From an uncultured OM182 clade bacterium (GTDB lineage Bacteria; Pseudomonadota; Gammaproteobacteria; Pseudomonadales; Azotimanducaceae): a DNA stretch of 64,000 nucleotides. Below the pieces are notes generated by a model that worked only from the letters and a program-made list of their open reading frames with translations, ran no database searches and had not been told where the DNA came from. Location: contig CAJJAA010000016.1 in the NCBI GenBank assembly GCA_905182025.1, forward strand, positions 51,576-115,575. Reading direction: 5' to 3'. Made by a program: the position numbers and the translations under genes. Positions 62,575 through 64,000 of the stretch are shown in pieces (position 1 is the stretch's first letter; each line of letters opens with the position of its first letter).

Positions 62575-62602
62575 ATTATATGTTTTTATACAAAATGTTC
62601 AA
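62575..62602 (-). promoter_or_regulatory. sigma-70 promoter of metA
   Basis: TTGAAC, a 16-base spacer and a perfect TATAAT lie on the minus strand. Transcription should begin near 62567, at the first bases of the SAM-II aptamer. Confidence 0.85.
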
Positions 62603-62664
62603 CCGGCTATTTGTTGTACAGCCCCTGCAGTCAAACCGTTTTCTGTATTGATTTTCGGTTTAGG

Positions 62665-63441
62665 TTATAAAAACGCCTCGCCGAATTTCGCCTGCAATCG
62701 TTGCATTCCACTGATCCAGCGATCGTAGTTGGAGGTTTTACGTTGCATATAGGTAAGTACCTCAGGGTGAGGGAGTACCAAAAAGGTTTCTTCGCGCAAT
62801 GTGTCGATGACAGAATCACACAGAACATCGGGCTCCATCATGCCATCAATGCCAGCGACGCCGCCGTTGTCGGTATTTTCTGTCATCGCGGTTCTTACCG
62901 CCTGAGGACAAAGTGCGGAAACCTTAATGCCCCGTTCTCCGTAGGTGACGGCTAACCATTCCGCATAGGCAACCGCCGCATGCTTTGTGACCGCATAGGG
63001 TGCGCTGCCAACCTGCGTCAGCAATCCAGCCGCAGAGGCTGTATTGAGGATATATCCGTCACCCCTTTTCAACATATCGGGTAGGGCAGCTCGGGTTGCA
63101 TAGACATGCGCCATCACGTTGATGTCCCATATACGCTGCCAGTCTTCGTTCGGCGTCTCGGGTCCGCCACCGACACCAATGCCCGCATTGTTGCACAGAA
63201 GATCAATCTTTCCCTGAGTTGCTTCTACGTGCGCGATCAATTGCTGCACTTCCAGATCCGAAGACACATCGGTCTTGATGGCTTCAGCGCCAATTTCTTT
63301 GCCGACTTGATGCACTTGGTCGGCATTGAGATCTGCTATTGTTACGTGCTTAGCGCCTTCAGCGATAAACCTTTTTGCCATCGATCGACCAATACCGCTT
63401 GCGCCACCGGTGACAATGACAATTTTATCTTTGATTTCCAT
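62665..63441 (-). CDS. short-chain dehydrogenase/reductase
   Basis: This SDR has about 258 residues from ATG 63441, with AGGATGAGTTG upstream; the in-frame extension to 63504 is not SDR-like. VTGGASGIGRSMAKRFIAEG is the nucleotide motif. ADLNADQVHQVGKEIG follows, then LLCNNAGIGVGGG and the active YAVTKHAAVAYAEWLAVTYG. The LCPQAVRTAMTEN loop and the C-terminal RWISGMQRLQAKF fit SDRs of lipid or xenobiotic metabolism. It lies 77 bases after the HAD gene and on the same strand. Substrate unknown. Confidence 0.9.
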   Translation of the reverse strand: MEIKDKIVIVTGGASGIGRSMAKRFIAEGAKHVTIADLNADQVHQVGKEIGAEAIKTDVSSDLEVQQLIAHVEATQGKIDLLCNNAGIGVGGGPETPNEDWQRIWDINVMAHVYATRAALPDMLKRGDGYILNTASAAGLLTQVGSAPYAVTKHAAVAYAEWLAVTYGERGIKVSALCPQAVRTAMTENTDNGGVAGIDGMMEPDVLCDSVIDTLREETFLVLPHPEVLTYMQRKTSNYDRWISGMQRLQAKFGEAFL

Positions 63442-63517
63442 CAACTCATCCTGAATAAATTTCCGGCAGGCAGGGTCGCATATTTCACGTGCGACTGAAA
63501 GCATCAGTTGATGGGAT

Positions 63518-64000
63518 TTAGGCCTGCGTCTTGATGTTTGTTGATTGCAGTAACTGCAACAGATCCGCAGGCGACTCTAAGATTAGGTCGGCACCTGCGG
63601 ATTCAAGCTCATGCCTATCTCGAAATCCCCATAGCGCGCCTATTGCCAACATCCCACAACTGACAGCCGTTTCAATGTCCATTTTTGTATCACCAACAAT
63701 CGCGAGCTCAGATGGGTCGAGTGCTAGCTGCTCGGCGATCTTCAGTGCGCCGATTGGATTTGGTTTGTGAGGTACCTGTTGTGTAAAGCCTTGTATTGCG
63801 TCGAAACTAACTGACGGGAAGAAGTGCTCAACGCACAATCGCGTAAACGAATGGTTCTTGTTAGACAACACGGCGCAGGGATACGCCTGTAATGAGAGAT
63901 ATGACAGGAGTGAATCGATGCCTTGGTAGATACTGACATCATCACGCCATGTCGCTTGGTAGTCTTCAAGTTGCAATGCCAGAAGTTGATCCACATGGTC
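63518..64000 (-). CDS. HAD-family phosphatase (phosphoglycolate phosphatase-like), 5' end beyond window
   Basis: This is the C-terminal 160 or so residues of a haloacid-dehalogenase hydrolase. YPCAVLSNKNHSFTRLCVEHFF is motif II (Ser/Thr-Asn), PHKPNPIGALKIAEQLAL carries the motif III Lys, and LAIVGDTKMDIETAVSCGM is motif IV with the acidic pair. The N-terminal DxDxT nucleophile motif lies past base 64000. The layout matches Gph/PgmB-type phosphatases that act on phosphoglycolate or sugar phosphates. It probably forms a short operon with the SDR behind it. Confidence 0.85.
   Translation of the reverse strand, partial: DHVDQLLALQLEDYQATWRDDVSIYQGIDSLLSYLSLQAYPCAVLSNKNHSFTRLCVEHFFPSVSFDAIQGFTQQVPHKPNPIGALKIAEQLALDPSELAIVGDTKMDIETAVSCGMLAIGALWGFRDRHELESAGADLILESPADLLQLLQSTNIKTQA

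Overview
The window looks like chromosomal DNA of a free-living, probably marine gammaproteobacterium. This is an inference. It rests on an Escherichia-type LexA box in front of imuA, a DUF3450-ExbB-ExbB-ExbD-TonB-TPR operon, an ImuA/ImuB mutasome, a tripartite tricarboxylate transporter and moderate GC by eye. Gene density is high and both strands are used in short operons. I see no rRNA, tRNA, CRISPR array, phage module or insertion sequence.

Layout. 1-3.5 kb: a partial alpha/beta hydrolase, a STAS-like protein, a small phosphatase, a VOC protein and a frameshifted GT2 glycosyltransferase. 3.8-8.7 kb: an aldo/keto reductase convergent with a minus-strand operon of a Tat-exported Fe-S aldo/keto reductase and larC-larE-larB, the nickel-pincer cofactor genes, without larA. 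8.9-16.1 kb: a class III CoA-transferase, a TauD-type dioxygenase, a zinc alcohol dehydrogenase, a DUF4397 lipoprotein, a SpoU rRNA methyltransferase and a repeat-bearing hypothetical protein. 16.1-19.5 kb: imuA-imuB under a near-consensus LexA box, followed by a glutathione peroxidase whose catalytic codon is UGA with a bacterial SECIS hairpin, so it is read here as a selenoprotein. 19.5-27.3 kb: an Lrp regulator divergent from alanine dehydrogenase, an S9 peptidase, a broken lipoprotein gene and a CinA-like/nucleotidyltransferase fusion.

27.5-39.6 kb: a DUF3806 protein, a small membrane protein, leuB, NamZ-like, DOMON-like, glutathione reductase, DUF429, a sodium:alanine symporter with an extra soluble insert, an SDR and a PreP-type M16 peptidase. 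40.0-45.2 kb: a six-gene TonB energy-transduction operon closed by a strong terminator. 45.3-51.8 kb: rsgA, an SMP30-tctC-tctB-tctA operon, a PhyH dioxygenase and a 35-residue lysine-rich protein. 51.8-56.8 kb: serC, a VOC protein coupled to an ADP/ATP-carrier-like transporter, an FMN alpha-hydroxyacid dehydrogenase and an S1/P1 nuclease. 56.9-60.4 kb: a C39-peptidase ABC exporter with its HlyD adaptor. 60.6-64 kb: an SDR, metA behind a SAM-II riboswitch with its own promoter and intrinsic terminator, another SDR and a partial HAD phosphatase.

Three points stand out. The first is the selenocysteine glutathione peroxidase, which sits 43 bases behind imuB and may share its SOS control; glutathione reductase is also in the window. 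The second is the metA leader, where promoter, SAM-II aptamer, a possible antiterminator pairing and a terminator can all be read from the sequence. The third is the larA-less lar operon headed by a secreted Fe-S aldo/keto reductase. Two genes, the glycosyltransferase and the polyglycine lipoprotein, each carry two frameshifts. They are either real pseudogenes or assembly errors.
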